Shown here in pieces: positions 11,508 through 24,080 of a DNA stretch of 64,000 nucleotides. Numbering within the stretch: position 1 is the stretch's first letter; every line of letters begins with the position of its first letter. Below the pieces are notes generated by a model. It did no database searches. It worked only from the letters and a program-made list of their open reading frames with translations, and was not told where the DNA came from. Source of the DNA: Symsagittifera roscoffensis (Eukaryota; Xenacoelomorpha; Acoela; Convolutidae); NCBI RefSeq assembly GCF_963678635.1, contig NC_087067.1, forward strand, positions 30,790,401 to 30,854,400. Reading direction: 5' to 3'. Made by a program: the position numbers and the translations under genes.

Positions 11508-13272
11508 ATGGATGCACTGGGGCGGTTAGAATCACAAGTACTCAACAAGAATATAATTAAAGGCGAGGAGAGTCTTACTTATTTTTGGAGTCCAAGGGCG
11601 ATACGCTTCTTGAGCCTGTCCTTTTGTTTCTTGCTCAGCTTCTTATTGCTTTCTTTTGTGCTCTGGTCGCTTTCGATTCTTGACTTCTTGTTGTTCTTGT
11701 AGCTCAGTCTCTTCTTCCTGCTTTTCTTGAGTCCAGTAAGGTCTGATTTGTTTCGGATTATTGTATTAACGAGCCGCTTTTCAATGACAATGTCGGGATG
11801 GACTTTTGCGATTTCGTACTTAAGCTGGATATCCTTCCGTTTTCTACTGGATATGAGATCTCTAATGGCGTCAATTACCAAGATTCCGCTGGAGTTGAGC
11901 TCTTCGTAAATATCGTGTGTACCTTCTCTGCGAATGCAGACGATGGCCTCTATCTTGTGGGTGTTGTTTAGATGCCTAAGCTCTTCGACTAGTTGAGATG
12001 GGGTGAGGGGGTGGAATATGTTCGTTAATGGATTGTAGTTACTTCGGTGTTTTGTCAGTGAGTTGTTTATTGTGTCATGCCAGATGACAAGATTTGATCG
12101 AAGTCGGAGCACACCCTGTCTTTTTACTAGATTTTGCACTATCTTCAGAGGATTCTTTGAATAAGGGTTCAATGAAAGCCCGGAGATGGCTATGGATTGT
12201 CTTGCAAATCGTAAACGTTCTCTGTGCCCCAGTGATGACTTCAGATAATTCAGGGAGCTGGCCCCCACAAAGTGATGACTTCAGATAAGTCATCACTTCT
12301 CTGTCCAGTGATGACTTCAGATAATTCAGGGAGCTGGCCCCACAAAATAAACCATTTGGCATCATTCGTCTATTTAATAAGCAATCATGCAATCATTTCA
12401 TCGTATTTACATTCTCCAGCAGTTCTTTCAACTGACAAAATTGATTTGTCATACAATAACGCCAGTTGAATCTATTTAATAAGATCTTCTGATAAATTAA
12501 GTTTGTTGCTGAGAGCATGTCCTTGTCTTTGTTAGTCTTCTGTAGCGCTTTAAAAAGCCAATGACCTTAATCAAGACGTACATGAGTTGTGTTGGTTTTT
12601 TTATGGATGGGTTTATGGGTGGTATGTGTCCTTGTCTTCGTTTAAAACTTGTCTTCGTTAAAAGGCTGATTCTTTGTGGAAGATTGGATGCAAGTTTGTC
12701 CAGCATGCGGTCCCTATGGTTTAGGCGGACACACGCGTTGCAGATAAGTAGGAGGTTTTGGCTGACCTCACTTATCCCGAAGATTGCTCGTTCACTCATT
12801 TCGGTGCACTTAGGGGTCAAGTGCATTGAGTCTCCGCATGAGACACATAGAAACACGGCATCCCGTGCCGTTATGGGATTTGTGCATGTTTTGCAGCAGT
12901 TTTTCGGTTTTGATGGCGCCATTGTGGAATATATTGGGGAAGTGGAATGTGTAGGAATAGAAAAGGAATGGAAAAGAGACCCTTATCTCCTGCGCTTCGT
13001 AAGAAACTTAATTCCTACGATGCACTAGGGGTAAAGGCCTTGTTTGCAAAACGTGAGCTCCTACTATCCCGCGCTTTCTAAGAAACTTAATTCCCAAGAA
13101 TGCACTGAGATTGTTGGAACACAGGTTGGAATTGACAAACCGAAGTTGAAATTTACCCGCACTTCTTAAGAAAACTGAATTCCTATAGATGTACTGGGTT
13201 TAGTTCAACTCGGTTGGGTATATATCTACTTATGCTCTGACTTTCCCGCGCTTCCTAGGAAACTTAATTCCT
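11508..13272. repeat. Array copy 8 (1,765 bp)
   Basis: Complete unit. One G-to-A change near 11934 gives Thr-to-Ile in the Lys-rich ORF (11579-12268). The PHD ORF is at 12497-12922. Confidence 0.95.
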
Positions 13273-15037
13273 ATGGATGCACTGGGGCGGTTAGAATCAC
13301 AAGTACTCAACAAGAATATAATTAAAGGCGAGGAGAGTCTTACTTATTTTTGGAGTCCAAGGGCGATACGCTTCTTGAGCCTGTCCTTTTGTTTCTTGCT
13401 CAGCTTCTTATTGCTTTCTTTTGTGCTCTGGTCGCTTTCGATTCTTGACTTCTTGTTGTTCTTGTAGCTCAGTCTCTTCTTCCTGCTTTTCTTGAGTCCA
13501 GTAAGGTCTGATTTGTTTCGGATTATTGTATTAACGAGCCGCTTTTCAATGACAATGTCGGGATGGACTTTTGCGATTTCGTACTTAAGCTGGATATCCT
13601 TCCGTTTTCTACTGGATATGAGATCTCTAATGGCGTCAATTACCAAGATTCCGCTGGAGTTGAGCTCTTCGTAAATATCGTGTGTACCTTCTCTGCGAGT
13701 GCAGACGATGGCCTCTATCTTGTGGGTGTTGTTTAGATGCCTAAGCTCTTCGACTAGTTGAGATGGGGTGAGGGGGTGGAATATGTTCGTTAATGGATTG
13801 TAGTTACTTCGGTGTTTTGTCAGTGAGTTGTTTATTGTGTCATGCCAGATGACAAGATTTGATCGAAGTCGGAGCACACCCTGTCTTTTTACTAGATTTT
13901 GCACTATCTTCAGAGGATTCTTTGAATAAGGGTTCAATGAAAGCCCGGAGATGGCTATGGATTGTCTTGCAAATCGTAAACGTTCTCTGTGCCCCAGTGA
14001 TGACTTCAGATAATTCAGGGAGCTGGCCCCCACAAAGTGATGACTTCAGATAAGTCATCACTTCTCTGTCCAGTGATGACTTCAGATAATTCAGGGAGCT
14101 GGCCCCACAAAATAAACCATTTGGCATCATTCGTCTATTTAATAAGCAATCATGCAATCATTTCATCGTATTTACATTCTCCAGCAGTTCTTTCAACTGA
14201 CAAAATTGATTTGTCATACAATAACGCCAGTTGAATCTATTTAATAAGATCTTCTGATAAATTAAGTTTGTTGCTGAGAGCATGTCCTTGTCTTTGTTAG
14301 TCTTCTGTAGCGCTTTAAAAAGCCAATGACCTTAATCAAGACGTACATGAGTTGTGTTGGTTTTTTTATGGATGGGTTTATGGGTGGTATGTGTCCTTGT
14401 CTTCGTTTAAAACTTGTCTTCGTTAAAAGGCTGATTCTTTGTGGAAGATTGGATGCAAGTTTGTCCAGCATGCGGTCCCTATGGTTTAGGCGGACACACG
14501 CGTTGCAGATAAGTAGGAGGTTTTGGCTGACCTCACTTATCCCGAAGATTGCTCGTTCACTCATTTCGGTGCACTTAGGGGTCAAGTGCATTGAGTCTCC
14601 GCATGAGACACATAGAAACACGGCATCCCGTGCCGTTATGGGATTTGTGCATGTTTTGCAGCAGTTTTTCGGTTTTGATGGCGCCATTGTGGAATATATT
14701 GGGGAAGTGGAATGTGTAGGAATAGAAAAGGAATGGAAAAGAGACCCTTATCTCCTGCGCTTCGTAAGAAACTTAATTCCTACGATGCACTAGGGGTAAA
14801 GGCCTTGTTTGCAAAACGTGAGCTCCTACTATCCCGCGCTTTCTAAGAAACTTAATTCCCAAGAATGCACTGAGATTGTTGGAACACAGGTTGGAATTGA
14901 CAAACCGAAGTTGAAATTTACCCGCACTTCTTAAGAAAACTGAATTCCTATAGATGTACTGGGTTTAGTTCAACTCGGTTGGGTATATATCTACTTATGC
15001 TCTGACTTTCCCGCGCTTCCTAGGAAACTTAATTCCT
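13273..15037. repeat. Array copy 9 (1,765 bp)
   Basis: Complete unit. The Lys-rich ORF is at 13344-14033 and the PHD ORF at 14262-14687, both open. Confidence 0.95.
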
Positions 15038-16801
15038 ATGGATGCACTGGGGCGGTTAGAATCACAAGTACTCAACAAGAATATAATTAAAGGCGAGGAG
15101 AGTCTTACTTATTTTTGGAGTCCAAGGGCGATACGCTTCTTGAGCCTGTCCTTTTGTTTCTTGCTCAGCTTCTTATTGCTTTCTTTTGTGCTCTGGTCGC
15201 TTTCGATTCTTGACTTCTTGTTGTTCTTGTAGCTCAGTCTCTTCTTCCTGCTTTTCTTGAGTCCAGTAAGGTCTGATTTGTTTCGGATTATTGTATTAAC
15301 GAGCCGCTTTTCAATGACAATGTCGGGATGGACTTTTGCGATTTCGTACTTAAGCTGGATATCCTTCCGTTTTCTACTGGATATGAGATCTCTAATGGCG
15401 TCAATTACCAAGATTCCGCTGGAGTTGAGCTCTTCGTAAATATCGTGTGTACCTTCTCTGCGAGTGCAGACGATGGCCTCTATCTTGTGGGTGTTGTTTA
15501 GATGCCTAAGCTCTTCGACTAGTTGAGATGGGGTGAGGGGGTGGAATATGTTCGTTAATGGATTGTAGTTACTTCGGTGTTTTGTCAGTGAGTTGTTTAT
15601 TGTGTCATGCCAGATGACAAGATTTGATCGAAGTCGGAGCACACCCTGTCTTTTTACTAGATTTTGCACTATCTTCAGAGGATTCTTTGAATAAGGGTTC
15701 AATGAAAGCCCGGAGATGGCTATGGATTGTCTTGCAAATCGTAAACGTTCTCTGTGCCCCAGTGATGACTTCAGATAATTCAGGGAGCTGGCCCCCACAA
15801 AGTGATGACTTCAGATAAGTCATCACTTCTCTGTCCAGTGATGACTTCAGATAATTCAGGGAGCTGGCCCCACAAAATAAACCATTTGGCATCATTCGTC
15901 TATTTAATAAGCAATCATGCAATCATTTCATCGTATTTACATTCTCCAGCAGTTCTTTCAACTGACAAAATTGATTTGTCATACAATAACGCCAGTTGAA
16001 TCTATTTAATAAGATCTTCTGATAAATTAAGTTTGTTGCTGAGAGCATGTCCTTGTCTTTGTTAGTCTTCTGTAGCGCTTTAAAAAGCCAATGACCTTAA
16101 TCAAGACGTACATGAGTTGTGTTGGTTTTTTATGGATGGGTTTATGGGTGGTATGTGTCCTTGTCTTCGTTTAAAACTTGTCTTCGTTAAAAGGCTGATT
16201 CTTTGTGGAAGATTGGATGCAAGTTTGTCCAGCATGCGGTCCCTATGGTTTAGGCGGACACACGCGTTGCAGATAAGTAGGAGGTTTTGGCTGACCTCAC
16301 TTATCCCGAAGATTGCTCGTTCACTCATTTCGGTGCACTTAGGGGTCAAGTGCATTGAGTCTCCGCATGAGACACATAGAAACACGGCATCCCATGCCGT
16401 TATGGGATTTGTGCATGTTTTGCAGCAGTTTTTCGGTTTTGATGGCGCCATTGTGGAATATATTGGGGAAGTGGAATGTGTAGGAATAGAAAAGGAATGG
16501 AAAAGAGACCCTTATCTCCTGCGCTTCGTAAGAAACTTAATTCCTACGATGCACTAGGGGTAAAGGCCTTGTTTGCAAAACGTGAGCTCCTACTATCCCG
16601 CGCTTTCTAAGAAACTTAATTCCCAAGAATGCACTGAGATTGTTGGAACACAGGTTGGAATTGACAAACCGAAGTTGAAATTTACCCGCACTTCTTAAGA
16701 AAACTGAATTCCTATAGATGTACTGGGTTTAGTTCAACTCGGTTGGGTATATATCTACTTATGCTCTGACTTTCCCGCGCTTCCTAGGAAACTTAATTCC
16801 T
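15038..16801. repeat. Array copy 10 (1,764 bp)
   Basis: One T is missing from the T-run near 16128, which shifts the C-terminal frame of the PHD ORF (now 16101-16451). An Arg-to-Trp change (cccatgccg near 16393) is also present. The Lys-rich ORF at 15109-15798 is intact. Confidence 0.95.
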
Positions 16802-18566
16802 ATGGATGCACTGGGGCGGTTAGAATCACAAGTACTCAACAAGAATATAATTAAAGGCGAGGAGAGTCTTACTTATTTTTGGAGTCCAAGGGCGATGCGC
16901 TTCTTGAGCCTGTCCTTTTGTTTCTTGCTCAGCTTCTTATTGCTTTCTTTTGTGCTCTGGTCGCTTTCGATTCTTGACTTCTTTTTGTTCTTGTAGCTCA
17001 GTCTCTTCTTCCTGCTTTTCTTGAGTCCAGTAAGGTCTGATTTGTTTCGGATTATTGTATTAACGAGCCGCTTTTCAATGACAATGTCGGGATGGACTTT
17101 TGCGATTTCGTACTTAAGCTGGATATCCTTCCGTTTTCTACTGGATATGAGATCTCTAATGGCGTCAATTACCAAGATTCCGCTGGAGTTGAGCTCTTCG
17201 TAAATATCGTGTGTACCTTCTCTGCGAGTGCAGACGATGGCCTCTATCTTGTGGGTGTTGTTTAGATGCCTAAGCTCTTCGACTAGTTGAGATGGGGTGA
17301 GGGGGTGGAATATGTTCGTTAATGGATTGTAGTTACTTCGGTGTTTTGTCAGTGAGTTGTTTATTGTGTCATGCCAGATGACAAGATTTGATCGAAGTCG
17401 GAGCACACCCTGTCTTTTTACTAGATTTTGCACTATCTTCAGAGGATTCTTTGAATAAGGGTTCAATGAAAGCCCGGAGATGGCTATGGATTGTCTTGCA
17501 AATCGTAAACGTTCTCTGTGCCCCAGTGATGACTTCAGATAATTCAGGGAGCTGGCCCCCACAAAGTGATGACTTCAGATAAGTCATCACTTCTCTGTCC
17601 AGTGATGACTTCAGATAATTCAGGGAGCTGGCCCCACAAAATAAACCATTTGGCATCATTCGTCTATTTAATAAGCAATCATGCAATCATTTCATCGTAT
17701 TTACATTCTCCAGCAGTTCTTTCAACTGACAAAATTGATTTGTCATACAATAACGCCAGTTGAATCTATTTAATAAGATCTTCTGATAAATTAAGTTTGT
17801 TGCTGAGAGCATGTCCTTGTCTTTGTTAGTCTTCTGTAGCGCTTTAAAAAGCCAATGACCTTAATCAAGACGTACATGAGTTGTGTTGGTTTTTTTATGG
17901 ATGGGTTTATGGGTGGTATGTGTCCTTGTCTTCGTTTAAAACTTGTCTTCGTTAAAAGGCTGATTCTTTGTGGAAGATTGGATGCAAGTTTGTCCAGCAT
18001 GCGGTCCCTATGGTTTAGGCGGACACACGCGTTGCAGATAAGTAGGAGGTTTTGGCTGACCTCACTTATCCCGAAGATTGCTCGTTCACTCATTTCGGTG
18101 CACTTAGGGGTCAAGTGCATTGAGTCTCCGCATGAGACACATAGAAACACGGCATCCCGTGCCGTTATGGGATTTGTGCATGTTTTGCAGCAGTTTTTCG
18201 GTTTTGATGGCGCCATTGTGGAATATATTGGGGAAGTGGAATGTGTAGGAATAGAAAAGGAATGGAAAAGAGACCCTTATCTCCTGCGCTTCGTAAGAAA
18301 CTTAATTCCTACGATGCACTAGGGGTAAAGGCCTTGTTTGCAAAACGTGAGCTCCTACTATCCCGCGCTTTCTAAGAAACTTAATTCCCAAGAGTGCACT
18401 GAGATTGTTGGAACACAGGTTGGAATTGACAAACCGAAGTTGAAATTTACCCGCACTTCTTAAGAAAACTGAATTCCTATAGATGTACTGGGTTTAGTTC
18501 AACTCGGTTGGGTATATATCTACTTATGCTCTGACTTTCCCGCGCTTCCTAGGAAACTTAATTCCT
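16802..18566. repeat. Array copy 11 (1,765 bp)
   Basis: Complete unit carrying private substitutions near 16897 (gatgcgc) and 16983 (cttcttttt), the latter Asn-to-Lys in the Lys-rich ORF (16873-17562), and near 18394 in a subrepeat. The PHD ORF is at 17791-18216. Confidence 0.95.
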
Positions 18567-20331
18567 ATGGATGCACTGGGGCGGTTAGAATCACAAGTAC
18601 TCAACAAGAATATAATTAAAGGCGAGGAGAGTCTTACTTATTTTTGGAGTCCAAGGGCGATACGCTTCTTGAGCCTGTCCTTTTGTTTCTTGCTCAGCTT
18701 CTTATTGCTTTCTTTTGTGCTCTGGTCGCTTTCGATTCTTGACTTCTTGTTGTTCTTGTAGCTCAGTCTCTTCTTCCTGCTTTTCTTGAGTCCAGTAAGG
18801 TCTGATTTGTTTCGGATTATTGTATTAACGAGCCGCTTTTCAATGACAATGTCGGGATGGACTTTTGCGATTTCGTACTTAAGCTGGATATCCTTCCGTT
18901 TTCTACTGGATATGAGATCTCTAATGGCGTCAATTACCAAGATTCCGCTGGAGTTGAGCTCTTCGTAAATATCGTGTGTACCTTCTCTGCGAGTGCAGAC
19001 GATGGCCTCTATCTTGTGGGTGTTGTTTAGATGCCTAAGCTCTTCGACTAGTTGAGATGGGGTGAGGGGGTGGAATATGTTCGTTAATGGATTGTAGTTA
19101 CTTCGGTGTTTTGTCAGTGAGTTGTTTATTGTGTCATGCCAGATGACAAGATTTGATCGAAGTCGGAGCACACCCTGTCTTTTTACTAGATTTTGCACTA
19201 TCTTCAGAGGATTCTTTGAATAAGGGTTCAATGAAAGCCCGGAGATGGCTATGGATTGTCTTGCAAATCGTAAACGTTCTCTGTGCCCCAGTGATGACTT
19301 CAGATAATTCAGGGAGCTGGCCCCCACAAAGTGATGACTTCAGATAAGTCATCACTTCTCTGTCCAGTGATGACTTCAGATAATTCAGGGAGCTGGCCCC
19401 ACAAAGTAAACCATTTGGCATCATTCGTCTATTTAATAAGCAATCATGCAATCATTTCATCGTATTTACATTCTCCAGCAGTTCTTTCAACTGACAAAAT
19501 TGATTTGTCATACAATAACGCCAGTTGAATCTATTTAATAAGATCTTCTGATAAATTAAGTTTGTTGCTGAGAGCATGTCCTTGTCTTTGTTAGTCTTCT
19601 GTAGCGCTTTAAAAAGCCAATGACCTTAATCAAGACGTACATGAGTTGTGTTGGTTTTTTTATGGATGGGTTTATGGGTGGTATGTGTCCTTGTCTTCGT
19701 TTAAAACTTGTCTTCGTTAAAAGGCTGATTCTTTGTGGAAGATTGGATGCAAGTTTGTCCAGCATGCGGTCCCTATGGTTTAGGCGGACACACGCGTTGC
19801 AGATAAGTAGGAGGTTTTGGCTGACCTCACTTATCCCGAAGATTGCTCGTTCACTCATTTCGGTGCACTTAGGGGTCAAGTGCATTGAGTCTCCGCATGA
19901 GACACATAGAAACACGGCATCCCGTGCCGTTATGGGATTTGTGCATGTTTTGCAGCAGTTTTTCGGTTTTGATGGCGCCATTGTGGAATATATTGGGGAA
20001 GTGGAATGTGTAGGAATAGAAAAGGAATGGAAAAGAGACCCTTATCTCCTGCGCTTCGTAAGAAACTTAATTCCTACGATGCACTAGGGGTAAAGGCCTT
20101 GTTTGCAAAACGTGAGCTCCTACTATCCCGCGCTTTCTAAGAAACTTAATTCCCAAGAATGCACTGAGATTGTTGGAACACAGGTTGGAATTGACAAACC
20201 GAAGTTGAAATTTACCCGCACTTCTTAAGAAAACTGAATTCCTATAGATGTACTGGGTTTAGTTCAACTCGGTTGGGTATATATCTACTTATGCTCTGAC
20301 TTTCCCGCGCTTCCTAGGAAACTTAATTCCT
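18567..20331. repeat. Array copy 12 (1,765 bp)
   Basis: Complete unit with a private A-to-G near 19406 (acaaagtaaacc). The Lys-rich ORF is at 18638-19327 and the PHD ORF at 19556-19981. Confidence 0.95.
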
Positions 20332-21508
20332 ATGGATGCACTGGGGCGGTTAGAATCACAAGTACTCAACAAGAATATAATTAAAGGCGAGGAGAGTCTT
20401 ACTTATTTTTGGAGTCCAAGGGCGATACGCTTCTTGAGCCTGTCCTTTTGTTTCTTGCTCAGCTTCTTATTGCTTTCTTTTGTGCTCTGGTCGCTTTCGA
20501 TTCTTGACTTCTTGTTGTTCTTGTAGCTCAGTCTCTTCTTCCTGCTTTTCTTGAGTCCAGTAAGGTCTGATTTGTTTCGGATTATTGTATTAACGAGCCG
20601 CTTTTCAATGACAATGTCGGGATGGACTTTTGCGATTTCGTACTTAAGCTGGATATCCTTCCGTTTTCTACTGGATATGAGATCTCTAATGGCGTCAATT
20701 ACCAAGATTCCGCTGGAGTTGAGCTCTTCGTAAATATCGTGTGTACCTTCTCTGCGAGTGCAGACGATGGCCTCTATCTTGTGGGTGTTGTTTAGATGCC
20801 TAAGCTCTTCGACTAGTTGAGATGGGGTGAGGGGGTGGAATATGTTCGTTAATGGATTGTAGTTACTTCGGTGTTTTGTCAGTGAGTTGTTTATTGTGTC
20901 ATGCCAGATGACAAGATTTGATCGAAGTCGGAGCACACCCTGTCTTTTTACTAGATTTTGCACTATCTTCAGAGGATTCTTTGAATAAGGGTTCAATGAA
21001 AGCCCGGAGATGGCTATGGATTGTCTTGCAAATCGTAAACGTTCTCTGTGCCCCAGTGATGACTTCAGATAATTCAGGGAGCTGGCCCCCACAAAGTGAT
21101 GACTTCAGATAAGTCATCACTTCTCTGTCCAGTGATGACTTCAGATAATTCAGGGAGCTGGCCCCACAAAATAAACCATTTGGCATCATTCGTCTATTTA
21201 ATAAGCAATCATGCAATCATTTCATCGTATTTACATTCTCCAGCAGTTCTTTCAACTGACAAAATTGATTTGTCATACAATAACGCCAGTTGAATCTATT
21301 TAATAAGATCTTCTGATAAATTAAGTTTGTTGCTGAGAGCATGTCCTTGTCTTTGTTAGTCTTCTGTAGCGCTTTAAAAAGCCAATGACCTTAATCAAGA
21401 CGTACATGAGTTGTGTTGGTTTTTTTATGGATGGGTTTATGGGTGGTATGTGTCCTTGTCTTCGTTTAAAACTTGTCTTCGTTAAAAGGCTGATTCTTTG
21501 TGGAAGAT
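20332..21508. repeat. Array copy 13 (right-end partial unit)
   Basis: Last copy, cut off within the PHD ORF region after gtggaagat. The Lys-rich ORF at 20403-21092 is intact. The sequence beyond (aggtctcctaaaattg) is not array sequence. Confidence 0.93.
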
Positions 21509-21524
21509 AGGTCTCCTAAAATTG

Positions 21525-21990
21525 TAGATCGTATTTACGCTGGCGATAAGCAAGCGTTATAAAACTGAAATATAGATTGTTTTTCGGGTTAACAACTTAA
21601 TTAACAAAATCATTTGAATCACTAGACTTCATTCACGTGCAAGTTTAAGTTAAACTACCGGTCTACTTACTACTGACAGTTCCGTTTCAAATAAATTTTT
21701 GGACTATCGTTAGTCTGATTATGTTTTGTCGGCTCAGTTTCCGCATCGCGGAATTATCTTGTTTTAAAAAATATTTACAGAAAAATATGAGAAGCTTGGC
21801 TTACATCAAAATCTAACTTTATTACATTTTCAGGCACACATGGTTTTTGAGAAAAATACTACGCCCGAGGTGGCGAAGGTCCTGTGTTCGAATCTGGCCA
21901 GAACTTTTTTTATTCAAAAGGGAAATATTCCGTTTCGAAAAATTGACCTGTTGTGTGTCTGCTTATATTTGGTCGGCTTAGTTACCTTGT
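21525..21990 (+). repeat. Dispersed tRNA-like repeat (family A), copy 1
   Basis: It starts with a segment near 21,528 (ACGCTGGCGATAAGCAAGCG) and carries a B-box-like GTTCGAATCTGGCCAGAAC near 21,885. A body beginning TTATTCAAAAGGGAAATATT follows. Related copies lie at 36,368-36,660 and 57,880-58,120. It begins within 20 bp of the end of the 1,765-bp array. Confidence 0.6.
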
Positions 21991-22476
21991 TACGGATTTT
22001 CGCGGGGCTGTAATTAATTTTTATTGTAATTGAAAGAGTTTTGATTTGTTACTGTAACTTGTAAACTTACTAAGGTTGTAATTTTTTTTCGTTTTTTTTT
22101 GCTGGTTTGGCTTCATTTGTTTTTGCTTATGTTTTATCGACTAAGTGACCTAGTTAAGCGTTGTTTTAAAGGAATAATAGCTTTTTACGCTTTTGCGTGT
22201 TTCCGGAGGGGGGAGCGTAAAAATTTAGATTTTCGGATTTTTTTGTGTCTGAGTTCTTATTAAACGTCAGTTACTGTGTTTTTGGACGTGTTTTTGTTAA
22301 ACTGTAAATTTGTAGTTTTGGTTTTTCTGGAAAATTTTTGGTTATGGTTTTTTCGAATTTTTTTTTTCGGTTTAGTGGCTTTTGTTTCATTTTCTGTCTG
22401 GTGGCTTGTTGTAGTAGTAGTAGGTCAGTCTTTAGAGCTCTTGGCTCAAGGGTTTGCACCCCCTAGTTTTGGTCAC

Positions 22477-23834
22477 TTATATTTTCTGCATCGGATTGCA
22501 ATTGCCACAATTGCAGATGATTTTCCATGTGCATGAGTTTATTTCACTAGATTGTTCAAAAAATTTCCAGTAGATTTTTGTTAAAACCGGCTTCGTCAGC
22601 TCGCTAATCTCGTAGTTTGTTTTCTTTGTAATGATGTTTAACAGTCTGCTAGATCTCTTCCAGAAGTTTTCTTCGGCTTTTTTTGTTCTTGTTTTTTCAA
22701 TATATATTTGATTACCACTGGTTTGTCTTGTATTGATGTAATTTCCAGGGTTGTTCTTTATTGCTACGGGTTTTCTGATGTTATTATTTCCTTGCATGAT
22801 GGATAGTAAGAGTAGGGCATCGTGTTGTTCGAAGTACATAGATAGATGCAGGAGTTCTAGTTGTTTTGATCTATTGTTGTAATTTTCCCATATGCCAAGT
22901 ATCCATGAGGTGGCCCGTTTTTGGATTTTTTCGATATCCCTCATTTCACCTTTGTTTGCTGACCATGCCTGAGATGCGTATGCTATTACAGGGACTCTAT
23001 ACCCTTTGTATGCGTTCAGTTTCATATATTTGTTTGCTAGTTTCGATACGTTGCGTTTTAGAAAATAGAAAGCTCTCCAGGCTTTGGAACATCTTTTATC
23101 ACAATTTGCTTTCCAATTTAAGTTCGTCGCCATTATAAGCCTAGATCTTTTTTTCTTTTTTTACAACTTAGGCGATTGGTCTTTAGCGTCAAATTATCAA
23201 TTTCGCATTTCGTTTTGATTTGTAGTAAATAGCATTTATCACTATTGAGTTTCATTTCGTTGTCTGAGCACCATTTTTCTATTCTTTTTATGTCTTCTTG
23301 TAGAGTACAAGGGTCAGTATTTGCAAGTTTGAAATCATCTGCATACCCAAAAGATTCGCTGTTTTTAAATATAGTTGGTAAATCATTTATAAATAGCATA
23401 AATAATAGGGGTCCAATGATTGACCCTTGTGGCACACCATTAGTTACTGATGCTGTTGGGGAGCGCTTATCGTTTATTTTCACATATTGTCCCCTGCTTG
23501 TTAAGTGACTTGCAATTAGTTTCACGAAGTTTCCGCCAGTTCCAAATTGTTGTATTTTATCAATTAATTTTTGGTGAGGAACGCTGTCAAATGCCTTACG
23601 AAAATCTAGGTAGAGAACATAAAGTTCCGTTTCAGTTGAAATGTCATGTTTTTGGTACAGATGGTCAAGAAATTGTAGAAATTGAGTCATCACCGATCGC
23701 ATTTTACGGAAATTATGTTGGGCTTCATGCAAGTGTTTGTTGGTTAGATTATAAAGTTCATCAAAGGTAAGTTTCTCTAGTATTTTTGATACATTGCAAA
23801 GAAGGCTTATTGCAAGCTTCGGTGTCAACTCGGG
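22477..23834 (-). pseudogene. Reverse transcriptase region of the CR1-like LINE
   Basis: Two adjoining reading frames (23,828-23,133 and 23,133-22,477) are separated by a one-base frameshift near 23,133. RT motifs in order: ISLLCNVSKILEKL (motif 2 region), VLYLDFRKAFDSVPHQKL (motif A), GVPQGSIIGPLLFMLFINDL (motif B), FGYADDFKL (motif C, catalytic YADD) and KLNSDKCYLL. The C-terminal part includes VIAYASQAWS and ends in CTWKIICNCGNCNPM, a small Cys cluster typical of the tail of this LINE group. The N-terminal RT motifs 0-1 are missing because the U2/RLE cassette replaced that stretch. Catalytic residues remain, but the frameshift and truncation make it non-functional. Confidence 0.9.
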
Positions 23835-23836
23835 AA

Positions 23837-23906
23837 GTAAAAATTAGTTTAATATTGGTGCCAGGCAATGCCCAGCATGCCAGATATTAAGCTGACAAGA
23901 ACAGAT
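23837..23906 (-). pseudogene. U2 snRNA fragment, 3' portion (about nt 39-108)
   Basis: The minus strand from 23,906 reads ATCTGTTCTTGTCAGCTTAA, then ATATCTGG, a stem, and CAATATTAAACTAATTTTTA. This follows the order of invertebrate U2 snRNA after the branch-point-recognition sequence: ATCTGTTCTTATCAG, stem-loop IIa, then the segment leading to the Sm-type ATTTTT. The IIa stem has changed sequence but still pairs (GCTGGGC, loop ATT, GCCTGGC). The 3' half of U2 (stems III and IV) is absent, and LINE sequence follows directly. With the 5' fragment at 27,959-27,987 it brackets the RLE retrotransposon in the same orientation. The recognition core (nt ~30-38, GUAGUA) is missing at this junction. 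A truncated U2 pseudogene is the simplest reading. Confidence 0.8.
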
Positions 23907-24080
23907 GAAAGATTTAATTAAGAAGAATCAAAATATACAAACAAGGATTATAATTTATTAAGTCACTCAAATAGATCAAATGTAATTTACGACATGTCGA
24001 GTTTTTAGTGGTAGAAACGAGTTTTGCTTTTGGTGGTATCCGATATTTTGCTGTGGGTGTTTGTAGTTGCAGGTCAAGCT

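Larger units (their letters stand above)
1..21508. repeat. Tandem array, ~1,765-bp unit, derived from LINE ORF1-type sequence
   Basis: The sequence repeats with a period of 1,763-1,765 bp from the window start to about 21,508, where it stops abruptly just after the sequence gtggaagat. Using the ATGGATGCACTGGGG landmark, units start at 376, 2141, 3904, 5669, 7434, 8589 (equivalent position), 9744 (equivalent position), 11508, 13273, 15038, 16802, 18567 and 20332. Two units are shortened to 1,155 bp. Copies differ by only a few substitutions or 1-2-base indels. On the minus strand each full unit carries a PHD-finger ORF and a Lys-rich 229-codon ORF. The PHD finger resembles that of CR1-type LINE ORF1 proteins, so the array is inferred to be a satellite made from a LINE fragment. 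The left end lies outside the window. Collapse or expansion by the assembler cannot be excluded. Confidence 0.97.

Noticed and set aside
1-21508. Integrated virus or plasmid concatemer
   Set aside because: No replication, capsid or mobilisation gene is present in the unit, and the recognisable zinc-finger ORF points to LINE ORF1.
22276-22536. 86-codon plus-strand hydrophobic ORF
   Set aside because: It is antisense to the LINE 3' end and 3' UTR; Phe/Leu/Val richness comes from T-runs.
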